From Cercis canadensis (lineage: Eukaryota > Streptophyta > Magnoliopsida > Fabales > Fabaceae): a stretch of DNA of 64,000 bases. The translations under genes and the position numbers were made by a program. The notes below the pieces were generated by a model that saw nothing but the letters and a program-made list of their open reading frames with translations, made no database searches and was not told the origin of the DNA. Within the stretch, counting starts at the first letter, position 1. Every line of letters begins with the position of its first letter. This document shows, piece after piece, positions 37,758 through 50,364 of this stretch. The stretch lies in the NCBI GenBank assembly GCA_003255065.1, contig QAOA01006013.1, positions 1,565,623 to 1,629,622 of the forward strand. Reading direction: 5' to 3'.

Positions 37758-40700
37758 TCACTCCATCTTTTGACGCTTAGAATTATTTTCCCTCAACCAA
37801 TCAATGCATTCCTCTGCAGTTCCAGATGGATGAGCAAGTTGCCAAGCCATTGCTTTCTCTAGCTGCAAGTGTTGACAGTGGAGGTAAAAAAATTAAAAAC
37901 CTCAAGTTCTAAGGTTGTGTGGATGCCATGTCTCTGCATTTGAGTGCAGCCATGCAAAGGTTTGCTGGTGTGAGAACATGAAGTAAACAAGATGACTTAC
38001 TGACTGCTTAACAAGTGGTCCTCCTTTAAGCTGCAAGGCATTCATAACATCTTTCCCATTGATCAATTGTTTTACGTCCCAAACTTTCTCAAGGCCTACA
38101 ATCCACCAAAAATGTATTGAAACTCAAAATCTTCAGAATAGCATTCGAGGCCTGGTAAACTATATGAACATAAACATCATCAGAGTACATAGCAATACAT
38201 CTCACCTATATTTTATGTGATGTTATGGTCAATCCATTTTTGGTTTTTCTTTTACCCTTGGTTCATTTAAGTTTTAAGTTTCTTGTACTAAAACTATGCA
38301 TTCTACCTAACAAAGCTAGCACATTCACACCATAATTAATTGCAGCTAAGGCAATACATCTAAACCATTACAAGCCTGACGTAATGCCTCTTTGCACATT
38401 ACAGAAGGTGATTCCACATCATTTTTTTGCCATATCCCAATTTTTCTAAGCTTTCTTATTTAAATCAACTTTACCCACTAAAAGAATTTTTTACATGATG
38501 CCTTGCAAGTTCAAGGGCAAATTTAACTTTCCTCCAATAGAGCAAAGCATCCTAAGACTTAGCACAGTGGACTAAACTAAATTTCAATCATCCAATTCAA
38601 AGTAACACACTGAAGAGGTTAAATTTAGCAAAAAGAAAAGCAACACAACTTCAGATAACATAGGATGGCACTTGAATGTCTTTAAAACTGTAAAGTTTCA
38701 TCAACTAAACGCCCCTAGCCATAGATGTTTAAGGCCTAGGGACAAGTACAAGCCACAGTAAATTTCCATAAAAAGATAATGGTATTCACCAACTTCACAA
38801 GAAAAATGCAAATGAGTAAGCAAGTATTAAAACTGCAAACTGAACTAATAATCCCACAGATTTAGAAGAACCACTTAACTCACCTAGTTCAATTATAGAA
38901 TTCTCCACTGTCTTGAAAATATCTCTTCGTTTGTCCAAATGCAAGTGTTCATCTTTAGTACAATCAATGTCAATGGGATATAATATAGAGGATATCAACA
39001 GTGCAACTCGCCAAAAGTCTTTAATCTCTCTTAAGAGAAATCCTGAATTGATTAACCATATGAAATAAAACTAAAAAGACATAGAGTACTCAAGTTAGCT
39101 CATAACTTTTAGAAGCTTCAGAAGAACTAGGGAAGAATCACAATGCACTAGAATCATGAGGAACTACAACACAACATGTCGAAAAAATGAGGAGCTAGAA
39201 CATGAAACAAGTATAAAATATGAAAAAATAGAAAGCTGATAATTCAAGTGAAACTTCATCTCATCAAAAAGAAAAAATCACCTGAAACTACTAATCATGA
39301 GGAACTACAACACAATATGAAAAAGAGATTAACTGAAAAGATTATGGCCAACAACAATTGCTTACGAAATTAACTGCATACTGCTGGTGTAATAGCAAGG
39401 TAGCAAAAAATATTGTACCTATCAGTACCCGGACTCTTGAAGAAATAGGGACATCAACCAATTCTCTCACAGAATCAATGCCAACAAATAGGCCATCCTC
39501 ATTAGACACAAGGTAAGGAATCAATGACAAGAATTTATCAGATGCCCGGTGTAAGTCAAGCACCTGAACAGAGAAAAATTTACAAACACATGGGCCAAAG
39601 CAAATATCAACCAGAGAGTTCAGAAGTATTAAACTAATTTTTATAACAGAAAATAGGCTAGATGCTTACTGACCATTTCTGCATCCTTAACTTTGCGCTT
39701 GAGAGAATCCCGGAAAATATAATTGACAACAGGAATCTGTAGTTCAGAAATACAGATTAAGTGATTGAACCAGCATTTCAATTGAAATGATAACTACAAG
39801 AACAGACACCAGCTACAATGATCATGCCCACCACTCAACACAGAACACATGTTTGCATCACATAATGGTCTATAAGAAATGCAGATTCTATTTTCCATGC
39901 ATCTGAGATGAAATATTTGTAAGTCCATCAACCTCTAGAAACCCATCAAGTTGTAAGTCTGATACAGACATTGTCCTAAGATGTGAAATTCAAGGCAAAA
40001 AGCTACAAGCTAAGGCACTTGCAGCTCAGCATTCTGAAAAAACAAAAGTAAAAGAGGTCAGTACCTTCTTAGCTTTCTTATCTCTGTAAGTGGTCTTTCT
40101 AAGTGGGAGAAACAAAGCAGCATATAGAGCTAACCTTGTTTGTTCATCCTAAAATACACACAATGGAGAAATCAGGTATGATCGTATAAGAAAATCATAC
40201 ATGGAACTGGAACAACAACAAATGCAACATCCCAGCTGCTATTAGAATAAGCTAACAAAAATAACATAAGGTACGAAAAATGAGCCCATTACTTACAGTA
40301 AAGGTAGAGTCTCCAATTAACCGGATAATGTTCCATGCTGTATCCAAGTAACCAAGGCAAAGCCTAGAAAGGTAAAAGAAATAACTGATCAGCATGACCA
40401 ACCAAACATGTAAGAAACAGTCAAAAACAAAATTAAGAATTCAGTAATCTGTGGTTCTTCCATATAACTGGGACTGGATATTTTAACAATATATAAAGAT
40501 AGATCATAAGTTCATAATAGTGTAAAGTAAAAAAGTAAAACAGATGGAATGGATCAATGACCACATATGAGAATGAAAATTTAGTTACTATCGAACTCAT
40601 ATATCAGTAAACAGTCATATGATGCCAATGAAACACTATTAATAACAAATCCATAGTAAAAGAAAATAGAAATGCACAATCTTATAGGAAAGAAAAGAAA

Positions 40701-43700
40701 AAGGAAAAGCTGAGACAACCTGAAAACCCAATTATCATGAAAATTTATACATGTAGTAGGACTACAGAACAACCTTAATCAAATGACTAAAAAACAACTA
40801 AACTGCAAAACATAAAAACAAAGTAACTAAAAGAATAGCAATGATGTATTTAATGATAGTTACTAATACCATATTCTCCAGGTTGATAGAACCCAAAATC
40901 TTTTTGCTTAAAATTCAGTAATTGAATTGGGCTGGAAAATGCAACTGTTTAAATTTCGAAAACCAATCATATCCACAATATTCAAAGGTTGAGGATCAAG
41001 CTCAGAGCATCTTTAATTTGACCAAAAATCAAGAGAACCAAAGAAAAAATGGTCCATGCATTTCCAAATTTATAAACTTCATCACAATTATTTATAGTTG
41101 TTAAATGTATCAGTTTACTGACTACTTTTATGCTACAATATTATCTGGTTAACTCACATTTAAATTTTTTTGTTTGTTTGTTTGTCATCTTTGCCTTTAG
41201 GAAGAATTTCTTTTAGCATAGTTCCAGTGTAAATGAATTTGCAATCTTTCCGCACCTGTCAACCTACCAAGAAACAATGTACTGAAGTTATGTAAAAACT
41301 ACCTGTCACAACCATCTGCAATGGCAGGTTCAGATTCAGGAGGAAGACTGAATACAATCCAAAACAATGTTAAATCACAAATGTAAGTCATTGCTTTGAC
41401 AGGTTGATTCCCAGATATCATTAGATCAATCTACAAAAAGAATAAACAGAAGAGAACGAGTGTAAATAGCTAGATTTAAAGTAGATATAGAAATTACAAA
41501 AAAATTCCATTATAAGATATCTAGACAGCATTTTAAAGGACCAATATAAGACCTAAAGAACTATTTGGGGCAAGCAAGAACGCTAACGTACTTCAGTTCC
41601 AATGCGCTCTCTGCTTATTTTAGCTGCTAGAGCATCTTTCACATCATCACATGCAGCAGCTTCCTTCAGGTCTTCATCTAGAGTAAATTCAAATCTAGCA
41701 CCTAAAATAATAACAAATAACCTCAATATAGCAGGAAAGGGAGGATATATGGTAGGTCGGGAGTATGGATAGGGAAGACCCATAGAATGACACATCCCTG
41801 AACCGAGACCAGAACGACTCCATCCTGGAACAAAATGAGCGACCACTTCTACAAGATTTCACTTCAGTGAACCCGACGCGAAGTTGGTGAAACCTGAGCA
41901 TAGCTAATGAAAAAAGCTCAAGTGATAATGCTCACAGCTAACAGATTTTATAATTACACCAACAACTGGATGTGTTCAAGCCCAAATCTAGGAGTGGTTC
42001 CTTTATTGTACAGCTCCCCCATTTATTCCTTGGGTGAAATAGGTAGAGTAGTATTATGTGATAGTATTTTAGAAGTAACAAAAATGCAAAAAGAAGGCCA
42101 TTGAGAAAGACAGAAAGTTGGCGAAGAACACCATATAAAATACAATTAATTAGAGTTTCATCCAAGAAAGCTATAAAAACAAAAGAGGGGCTGGGGAAGG
42201 TTTTAATTGACCAAAGGAAAAAAAGATCCAAATACTGACTAATTTCTGATCTCATACCAAAGAAGAAAAGAAAACAAAAGAACAAGAATATGCCTTACTT
42301 TAATGTACAAACATCATTAATATATCATGAAAAATTGAAAATTATATGATACCAAAACGAATGGCTCGGAGAACTCGTAAAGGATCATCCAGAAATGTCT
42401 CCTTTGCAGGCAAAGGAGTCACTATCTTCCCAGACTTAAGGTCCGAAATCCCTACAGGGGGCCACAAAAATTTATTAGATTGACAGATAAAATGTCACAT
42501 CAAGTAGCTCTGAAAATAAATGTTCGGGCAATATGATCCTTTCTCACCTCTTTTAGTAAAATCTTCAACTCCGTCAGTGTTGATATTGTAGAATAAGCTG
42601 TGAAGAACAACTCAGGCGATTTATGAAACTATCTTTTAAATTGTGTGCAGGAAGGAAGTGAATATTATAGTACCCTCAAACCAATGGATATATAAAAATA
42701 AAACCAGCTGCTGTACTGAAAACTCTTTAAGAACTAAGCAAAGAAAAAATACCTGTTAATGGTCAAATCCCTCCTATATGCATCCTCTTCAGCAGTGCCA
42801 AATCTTTGCTGTTAGGCATAAAGTAGCAACATACATTCCAAATGATTGCTAGAACAAATGTTCATCTATTCATAAAATTAGCTCAAACACAAAGCAAAAC
42901 AACAAGGAACTTCGCATAAACACATTACGAGAAATATTTTTTTTATGCATGTGATTAAGGATGAGAACATCATTCCTACATAGAAGAATCTAGCAATGCC
43001 AGGAGCAGTCTTATGCATGCAAGTGCAATAGAATAGTAGAAAGAGAGAGAGTAAAAGAAAAATATTTCGACTCTAACTGTGAACTGATTGCTAAGATAGA
43101 TAAATGTTTGACAGACATTTAGAATTATGAAAGGTCATAATGCCTTAAAAAAAATAAAAAGAAAAAAGTACAAGAGAAAAGAAAATGAACTAGTTGATAA
43201 TCAAAAAATTATTTGACATGAAAACTCAAATAAAAAAAATACACATGAATAATAGAACTTAAAATAACAAGTACAAATACACGTGGAAAACAATTCAATA
43301 GATAAATATAAGATGAGACACTAATATGTTCCTGGAACAGATTAAAAACAAACTCCAGTTTCATACAAAAGATACCGTCAAACTGCAAAATGGTGCAAAC
43401 AAAATCCTTGAGAATAATACTTTGTCAATAAATTGAATAAGCACAACTTTTCCATGAGCAATTTTTAGAGAATTTTGACGTTCTAACTATAAAAACTGTA
43501 AGGAATTAGATAACTGCCAAAGTTGACCTGACCCTCAATACCAATCCCAGCAGGAAAAAGTCAACTACTAACTCTCAAACACCTTATTTAATGATTGACA
43601 TAGCCTTAAATCAAGATCTCAAGTCAGAGTCCAAGAGGCCATAATGATGCCACATACAATATTTGTGAGGAAAAGAGAACAAAAGGAAAAAGCATGCAAT

Positions 43701-45012
43701 CCCACAGCTCAACTTGCAAATAACATATTCTGCCCATTTGAAGCATAGAAGATGCAATAAATTCATCAACAAATAGAAGATCAAATAATCATATACCGTA
43801 GGAATGCGGCTAGTCTCAGTGTACTCTTCACTCCTTAAGTTAACAAAATCAATCCACATATCAAACAGCCGCATCCTTGCTGTTTCCAAATGTTTGGACT
43901 GGTCAGGATTACTGCAAAAATTTAAAGTTCAGCCTAAAAAGTCAGAAGAAATGCAACCAGCACATAAAAATGAATGCTTGTGAACTAGCAGCTGCTAAGC
44001 TATGTGAGTAGGTATCTATTTTCACAGCACAAATAAAAATATATTTTTGGTAGAAAAATGAATAATTAAAATACAAAGAAAATGAAGAGGGGGAAACAGG
44101 GAAGACCAAAAGCATACAGTAGGATAATTGTCAAAACAATCAAAAAGGAAAATACTTCTTGCTTTCGTGACATGAATCACTTCCTTTCCTCCACAGTTCT
44201 CAATTATATTATCTAATTAAGTTAGAAACGAATGAAGGTTAAGACAATATGCATCAAATAACATCAATCATGCAAGTGGAAAGCTTGAATATATTCAAAA
44301 TATACAGTCACAAGAGTCTATCATTCCAACAAGACACATTTCAGACAACCTTTTCAATACAGTCAAGTTATACATACCACTCAATAACACATACTCCTTG
44401 CGCGTCTTCCCCCATGGATAGCAAGTACTCCCTGACCTTATCAACAAATTCAATACCCATCATATTGTCAAGAGCTATATCAATGTCATAGCAATCTTTA
44501 CCCAGAAGCTGCAAAGCAATTAAACATCAAACTAAGTATTAAACAACCATGCCAACAAAAAATTCAAGCTTTCAATCATCAATTCAACTTGGTTTTGAAA
44601 CCAAAAACAAAATTGAAATTAAAAAAAATACAAAAAAACAAAACAAAACAATTTTTGAAGAACACCAATACCCTCTATAGAATTCACAGACCTTGTCCCG
44701 AACCCATCCACCAGCGACTCGAAGCTGAGTTTGGAGACCAAAGTGTCGAAGAGTGCCAAGAAGCCTATCGAAGATCTTCTTCTCCAACTGGGAGAGTTGG
44801 ATGTTATCCCTGACTTGAAGGGACAGAGGAGGGGTCGCCATTGTTGTGCAACTCAGAAACCCAAGGGTTTTGGTTCTGAGTAGGGTTTTGGCGGGACGCC
44901 AAGAGGTGCGAAGATGACAAGTAAGGGTCTTTGAGAGCCCCCAAACTCCAAGGCCAAAACTGGGAACCAGGAGAGGCTGAAGCGTTATGGCAGCTATCAA
45001 AGGAACTCTCAT
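37758..45012 (-). CDS. CCA: CCA tRNA nucleotidyltransferase, 575 aa
   Basis: Adds the CCA end to tRNAs. Fifteen exons: 44692-45012, 44378-44508, 43797-43911, 42753-42808, 42548-42597, 42353-42451, 41592-41701, 41303-41430, 40297-40363, 40065-40148, 39674-39736, 39419-39563, 38884-39042, 38001-38095, 37758-37862. All phases agree and sum to 576 codons. Class II motifs are in order: GGWVRD (101-106), metal-binding D115 and D117 in YDIDIAL, RRDLTINSLFYN (201-212), DDPLRVLRAIRFGARF (246-261) and DEQTRLALYAALF. Residues 1-57 look like a basic transit peptide. A second in-frame ATG (44841, residue 58, MATPPLSL) would give a leaderless cytosolic form, as described for plant and yeast CCA enzymes. 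The protein ends SKRQKME. Introns carry no recognised genes. Confidence 0.95.
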
Positions 45013-46015
45013 GGGCTGTAAATCGTGAAAACAAGTCTCTCTTCCAAACGGACCACGCCCATGTTTTTATTTAAGAGACCCTTCCAAGCCGGAAAATTAC
45101 CTAGGATAATAATATTAAATGGTAAATAATTTTTAATCTTCTTTTGGCCTTGGTAAATAATTTTAGGTAAATTAACTAACAAAATGTAGTTTGAAAGACT
45201 ATTTATCAAAATGTAGTATTGTACAAATTTTTTACACAAATTGTACAATTTTTATTATTTTATTCACAAACACGGACAAAATGAATCATAATCAGAGTTA
45301 TACTACTTTGAAGTAGTGTGACTCACATCTTCTTCTACGTGCTTATTAATAATTTAATCAAAACTGACTCAAATTGGTAAAAAGTTGTCAAATTATCTTA
45401 TTTATGTAAATAATTTACAAAACTATATTTTTTTTAGTCATTTAATCTAATTTCTAATTTACACTTGCAAATTCACGACCTATAAGAAAGAATAAAAAAA
45501 TATTTCAATAAATTTCTTAAATTTAACTAGTGTTTATGGCCTTTTGATGTCATGTTTATGTTCTAAAAATTCATCATATTATATTGATGTTATTAGAGAA
45601 TAATATTTATTATTTTTTTATTATATTATTTGGAGGTTTAAATTTAATTTTTTTACAAATTATCTAATATCCTCATCATTATACCATTTTTTTTTGGTAT
45701 AAATCATTATACCATTTTGTTGCAGCATGAAACCCCAAAAAAAAGTTTTGGACAATTCCTTTCATTATATTAGAAAGTAAAATTACATATCACTCTTTTC
45801 TAATAAAAGTTCCTCTAGATGAAAGTAGCCCCATCATATAGGCATTCATTATCAATGTCACACATAGTTGTACTATAGTCCCTCTATATGCATGGCTTAC
45901 TTTAGCTAACTCCCATTTAGATCCCCCAAAGAAATAATTATTGTGTCCTTTGGAATAGTTTGTAAGTGGAGTCAAGCATCACTGAAAAANAATGTGTGGG
46001 TCAATAGCGGAGCTT
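45013..46015. other. CCA upstream region and intergenic DNA
   Basis: The CCA promoter and 5' UTR lie at the left. The rest is AT-rich with a lone N at 45990. The minus-strand frame at 45790-45975 has no recognisable features. Confidence 0.4.
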
Positions 46016-46632
46016 GAACTAAATTTTTTAGGACACTAAGGATTTGTTTGGGAGTTATTTTTAAGGGGAAAGAAAAAGAGATGAGAAGAATAAAGCTCCC
46101 CTCTCTCTTGTTTAGAAGATTTATCTTAAAAAATGAGAGGAAATATGTGGGTAAAATGTAACCCCTCACTCATTTTTTGATTTATTTTTGTGTTCTTTCA
46201 AATTGAAGGGTTTAGAGAAAAAATATATTAAAATGACTATTACACCCATTCATTTTTTAAAAAATTTCTCACTCATATCCCACACAAATAAGTGTATTAT
46301 ATTATTTAATTTTATATTAAATATGTCTATTTTAATAATAAAAGGTAAATTAATAAAAATATTTTACAATAGGACTTTTCTTTTTATTTTCTTTATTTTT
46401 GTTCATTTTAATCATTCAAATAAAGGAAAGAAAAACTCATCCATTTCTTTTCTCTCTCTTTCCTCACTTCAAACTCCCAAATAGAGCCGAAAGAGATATA
46501 ATAAAAATTTTGGGGTGCCATTTCAAATTTTTTTAAAAAAACTTTAAGGGGGTCAAATAATTTTTTTAAAATAAATTACATAAATATTTTGGGTCGTGCC
46601 CCCTCCAGAGTCTTGTCCCTTAAAAGCTCCGC
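46016..46632. mobile_element. probable outer transposon interrupted by a MITE
   Basis: Short inverted ends agcggagctt (46016-46025) and aagctccgcc (46623-46632) bracket DNA whose two halves (46026-46040 and 46490-46620) are interrupted by the element at 46041-46486. The ggcggagc-type end resembles widespread plant hAT-like repeats. The superfamily and target duplication are unproven. Confidence 0.45.
46041..46486. mobile_element. MITE, about 446 bp, nested
   Basis: The left end gatttgtttgggagtta and the inverted right end (ctatttgggagttt) form short terminal inverted repeats. The interior is AT-rich and non-coding. It lies within the outer element 46016-46632, so it inserted later. Confidence 0.55.
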
Positions 46633-46657
46633 CATGGGTATGGGGCACTTTGACCCA

Positions 46658-47706
46658 ATAATGTAGTTGAGAAAGAGAAAGTTATTTACGGATTTGGAGT
46701 AATTGAAAACTAAATTACGAAAATAATATAGTTTTAAAATATTTGAAAATAAATAATAATAACAAAAAAAAACACTGCAGGGGAGTGTGGGGCCCACCGG
46801 GAGGCCCCACGGCATGTCCCCACCAGCAACCAACTTTCCTCTTCAGCGTCAACATTTTCGAGAGAAGAACTAAGAAAACAATGAGAAAGAATTATGGTCA
46901 AGGTGATGACGTGGAATGAGGAAATACGTTTCGAGAGAAGAATGAGGAAATGAAGAACTGAAAGTAATTTCTTACAGTAGCAGGGCTCCAATCTGGGAAC
47001 CCAGAAACATGTGGGCAAGCCATTGAAGTACCTAAAAGTATGTTAAATTCTGTTCTTCTGCTATCAGAAGGAACCCCTGAAGGTCCAACTTTATCAGGCC
47101 AAGCTGCGAGAATGTTCAATCTAGGAGCTATAACATCTAGCTTCAAAATTTCAGGGGACTCAGGGTTAGGCCCTCTAGCTGAGAAAGATGCCACCACTGG
47201 TGCTGGCACTATTCCAAGCCTAGTTCCCTTGAATATAATGGTAGCAGTAGGTGGTGATTTTGATTTGGAAACTGCTGAAATGGATCTGTAAATTTCATCG
47301 CTGCCGCTAGCACCGACGGAGGTGGCCGGAAGTACATGGCAATCAGCTATCAATCCTTCACCATCAAACACTCCATTGGCCAAAATCATTCCAATTCCTC
47401 CTGCTTTCTTCACCACATCACCTTTTGCAGCTCTTGAATTGATGCCTCTATCACAAACAATGATCTTACCCCTCACCCGTGGGATCACCATGTATTTCCT
47501 CATTCCTAGCCGTCCAACTTCGGTAGAAAAGATGAAGGTGAAGGGGGAAAGAAATTGGGGACGCGCCGTGGCCCCCGGGCGTGTCCGGTGGACCCACACC
47601 CGCCTGGAGTGTTTTTTATTTTTTATTTTTAAATATTTCAAAATTATATTATTTCCGTAATTTAGTTTTCAATTATTCTAAATTCGTAAATAATTTTCTC
47701 AACTGT
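46658..47706. mobile_element. Pack-MULE-like inverted-repeat element carrying a subtilase fragment
   Basis: The left end (about 46658-46850) and right end (about 47530-47706) are long imperfect inverted repeats. Both read tagttgagaaa, then ttatttacg.attt, ttgaaaactaaattacg, aataatat, a run of A, then an unusually GC-rich block (gtgtggg.ccaccgg, ccacggc.cgtcccca). Between them sits a fragment of a subtilisin-like protease gene and no transposase. Long inverted repeats around a host-gene piece are the signature of Pack-MULEs. The right end coincides with the lone N at 47707, so the 9-bp target duplication cannot be checked. Confidence 0.65.
46975..47530 (-). pseudogene. subtilisin-like serine protease (SBT1-type) fragment, broken
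   Basis: The frame reads RGKIIVCDRGINSRAAKG, GGIGMILANGVFDGEGLIAD, CHVLPATSVG (PA-domain part of plant subtilases), then SFSARGPNP, ILKLDVIAP, ILAAWPDKVGPSG and GTSMACPHVSG with the catalytic Ser. After HVSG about nine residues of the usual LAALLKAAH stretch are missing and the frame goes straight to PDWSPATV, then loses homology. The pro-domain, catalytic Asp and His regions and C-terminal domain are absent. It lies between long inverted repeats, so it is best read as a captured fragment. It may still be transcribed. Confidence 0.85.
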
Positions 47707-47708
47707 NT

Positions 47709-47808
47709 GAATTGATGCCTCTATCACAAACAATGATCTTACCCCTCACCCGTGGGATCACCATGTATTTCCTCATTCCTAGCCGTCCAACTTCGGTGGA
47801 AAAGATAA
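47709..47808 (-). repeat. second partial copy of the subtilase fragment after a lone N
   Basis: The 100 or so bases after the N at 47707 repeat 47438-47537 (tgaattgatgcctctatcac onward) with one visible change (cggtgg for cggtag), then diverge at the aaaagat word. This may be an alternative haplotype or a contig-end error, or a real partial duplication. Confidence 0.8.
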
Positions 47809-48494
47809 CCAAAAAATATATATTTATTGAAAATATCTACTGTGTTTGTTGAAATAATTTTTAAACATAAAGCCAAGTATCACTAATGCAACCAAAAAAT
47901 CACAGGAAATGTCATTCACTGTTAGTAAAAAAATCTATTCTATTTTAGGTTATTATTAAAGATATGTCTATTAATAGTCATAATTTTTTGAATAAATTTA
48001 CATTTGCGTTCCTAAAAAATTTAATATTTAATAAAATAGTTATTAAAAGAATACTAACTACAAAATAATTCTCGAAAAAACTGATATGCATAACAAAATG
48101 GTCCTTGAAAGATTCAAAATTTAATAAATATTAGAATATTTTCTTACGCATATCAATTTTTTTGATTACTATTTTGTAGTTAGTTTCTTTTCAAGGATTA
48201 TTTTGTTAAATCTTGAATCTTTCAGATACGCAAATATTAGTTTACTCTAATTTCTTTTGTTATGTTCAAATATCTCTTAAAAAGATTGAGGTACTATGAT
48301 TCACATAACCTCAATTAGAAAATCTCACTGTATCTATCCAATAAAAAAAAATTATTTTACATTCATAAATTATCCTTTAACATAAAATAAATAGTAGTGA
48401 TACATCCATGCCTAAATATTATTTTACATGGCTTAGGAATGGAAAATGTGTTAGACTATAAGGTGAAAAGATTAATATTGTAGCTTGGTGTATC
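47809..48494. other. intergenic, no gene seen
   Basis: AT-rich. Two words near 48048 and 48170 (actaactacaaaataatt and its inverse) suggest another small fold-back element, not delimited here. Confidence 0.35.
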
Positions 48495-48800
48495 TTTTTT
48501 TTTTTTGAACAAAAATAATAATAAAGATATATTATTCCAATACTATCGAGTAAAACGTCAATGACATACTTAGGATCTCATGATGGGATAGATAGAAGCT
48601 CACCTAAAAGATTACCCTCAAGGCCAATTAGGCTTGAAAGGAGGCTACTCAACTAGCTCATAAGTGTAAGGGATTCTACCCGATGAGAGACTTACCCACC
48701 AAATAAGACTTTTGGTTTGAAAGGGGATTCCAACTCTGCACATAAATGATAGAGAGCCCTAACTCGAATCTCTTCAACCAATTGAGCCAATTTGTGTTGG
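48495..48800 (-). mobile_element. tRNA-derived SINE
   Basis: On the minus strand the A-box TGGCTCAATTGG (48778-48789) is followed about 40 bases later by the B-box GAGTTGGAATCC (48725-48736), one base from the consensus GTTCGAATCC core. The body ends in ttgttc and a run of A (T run at 48495-48506 on the plus strand). Promoter boxes, length of about 300 bp and A tail make a good SINE. The body resembles 9057-9245. Confidence 0.75.
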
Positions 48801-49073
48801 AAAAGAAAATCATTCCCCATATTGTAAAAGAAGTTGAAATGGTGACCATAAATGGAATTTACCCAAATATTTTCTGTTCTGGTTTATCACTTTCACACCT
48901 TATTTTCGTCATTAAATATCTTTTTTTTTTCACACTTTTGGATTTACTCTTCAGGCACCACTTTATTGCATCGTTTTGCTAACTTGCAGTTACTGTTTTC
49001 ATCAAATTGGTGCACCCATTTTTCTTCTATTTATTCACTGCCATAGTGGTTTACGACCATAGAAGGAAAAAAA

Positions 49074-50086
49074 ATGGATGCTCGTGGACAACGAGAGGAC
49101 AAGAGAAAAGCAGAAGCAGATGCAAAGGTGCTCGCATGGCTAGAGAATAAAGAACGTGCAGATAAGGAAGAAGAGGCCTTAAGGAAAGAAATGGAAGACC
49201 TTAAGGGGTGGGTAAGTATATATCCTCTTCCTCCTTCCTTCACTATAAGCTTTCTTTGTAAATTGAATGAGCAAAATGATGCATGCTTCTTATTAATTAA
49301 TTAGCTTTTTAATTGATTGTTAGATCATAACATTAATTTCCTACACTATCAGATATCTTTTAAACAAACTTTTTTTGTTCAAATAAATTCAACTTCCTTT
49401 TGAATATGTTTGAGTTGTTCTATAATTGGTTGAATTGTTTCCCAGATTAATATGATAGGCTCCATGAATAATGACCAGCTCAAAGGGTATCTTAGAAACA
49501 GACCTGATGATTTGAAGACAACAAAGACTGAATCAAGCAAAGCTGGGAAAAGGGTAAGAACATGATTTTGTTTTATGCTCATGAACACCCTCTTCGATGT
49601 GTAAGGACATTGTCTATATCCATTACTAAAACTCAAATCTCCTTTGGCTCATCTTAACTTTTTCTTATACTCTCTTCATTTATTACTCTACTTACTTGAG
49701 ACTGACCTAATTTGACATTTGAAGTCTAGGTACGCCCAACCCGACCTCATTAGTGCTTATTGTGCATATCCAATTTCCAACTCAGCCGACCTGGTCCTCA
49801 GACCCGACCTACATCCGACTTGCCTCTGGATTCAACCTAATTCCCTTGTTTCAACTTAGACATCGTTAGACATATACATAAATTTTTTGCCAAACTCTAA
49901 ATTTTGTCTCAAATTTATTGTTTCCTTTTCAAAGATGTATAAAATTACTTTATTTTTTCAATAACCAAGTTGAATGCATTGAATTCAAACTATAAGAAAT
50001 TAAATATTTAATAGTGCTTTTTAATTTGGGTGTGGTAACTGCAGGTCGAAAGCAATGAGCATTCCAATCCTTCAACTTCTAAATGA
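49074..50086 (+). CDS. small charged coiled-coil protein of unknown function, copy 1 (95 aa)
   Basis: Three exons with clean GT/AG borders: 49074-49211, 49446-49553, 50045-50086. The protein starts MDARGQREDKRKAEADAKVL, followed by a Lys/Glu-rich helix likely to be a coiled coil (to about residue 46, ending LKGW). Then comes INMIGSMNNDQLKGYLRNRP, a D-D-L-K-T segment and a short polar tail ending PSTSK. There is no signal peptide or membrane segment. The same exon structure, phases and motifs recur in the gene at 62160-62779, which strongly supports both as real genes. I do not recognise the family. The SINE 48495-48800 ends about 270 bases upstream. Intron 2 has a pyrimidine-rich repeat-like patch (49730-49860). 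Confidence 0.75.
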
Positions 50087-50364
50087 AGAGGAAAATGACA
50101 CATAACTTGGATTGGGCTGCGTGAGGAATGACGTGTGTTTTATAAAAATAAATGGTTGTTTATGTTAGTGGTTCTAGTTGCAACTTTTAAGTTGTATCAA
50201 ACAAATGTAATGAAATCTGTGTTTTCTTTTCTGGTAATGTAGCAGTTTCGAATTGGATAATGGCTTTATCCTTTAGTTTGTAGTTCCATAAGGAATAAAA
50301 CTGTTTGATTTCTCATAATCCTTTTGTTGTTTTATCAATGTAATTTTGCTAACTCCAAATTCTT

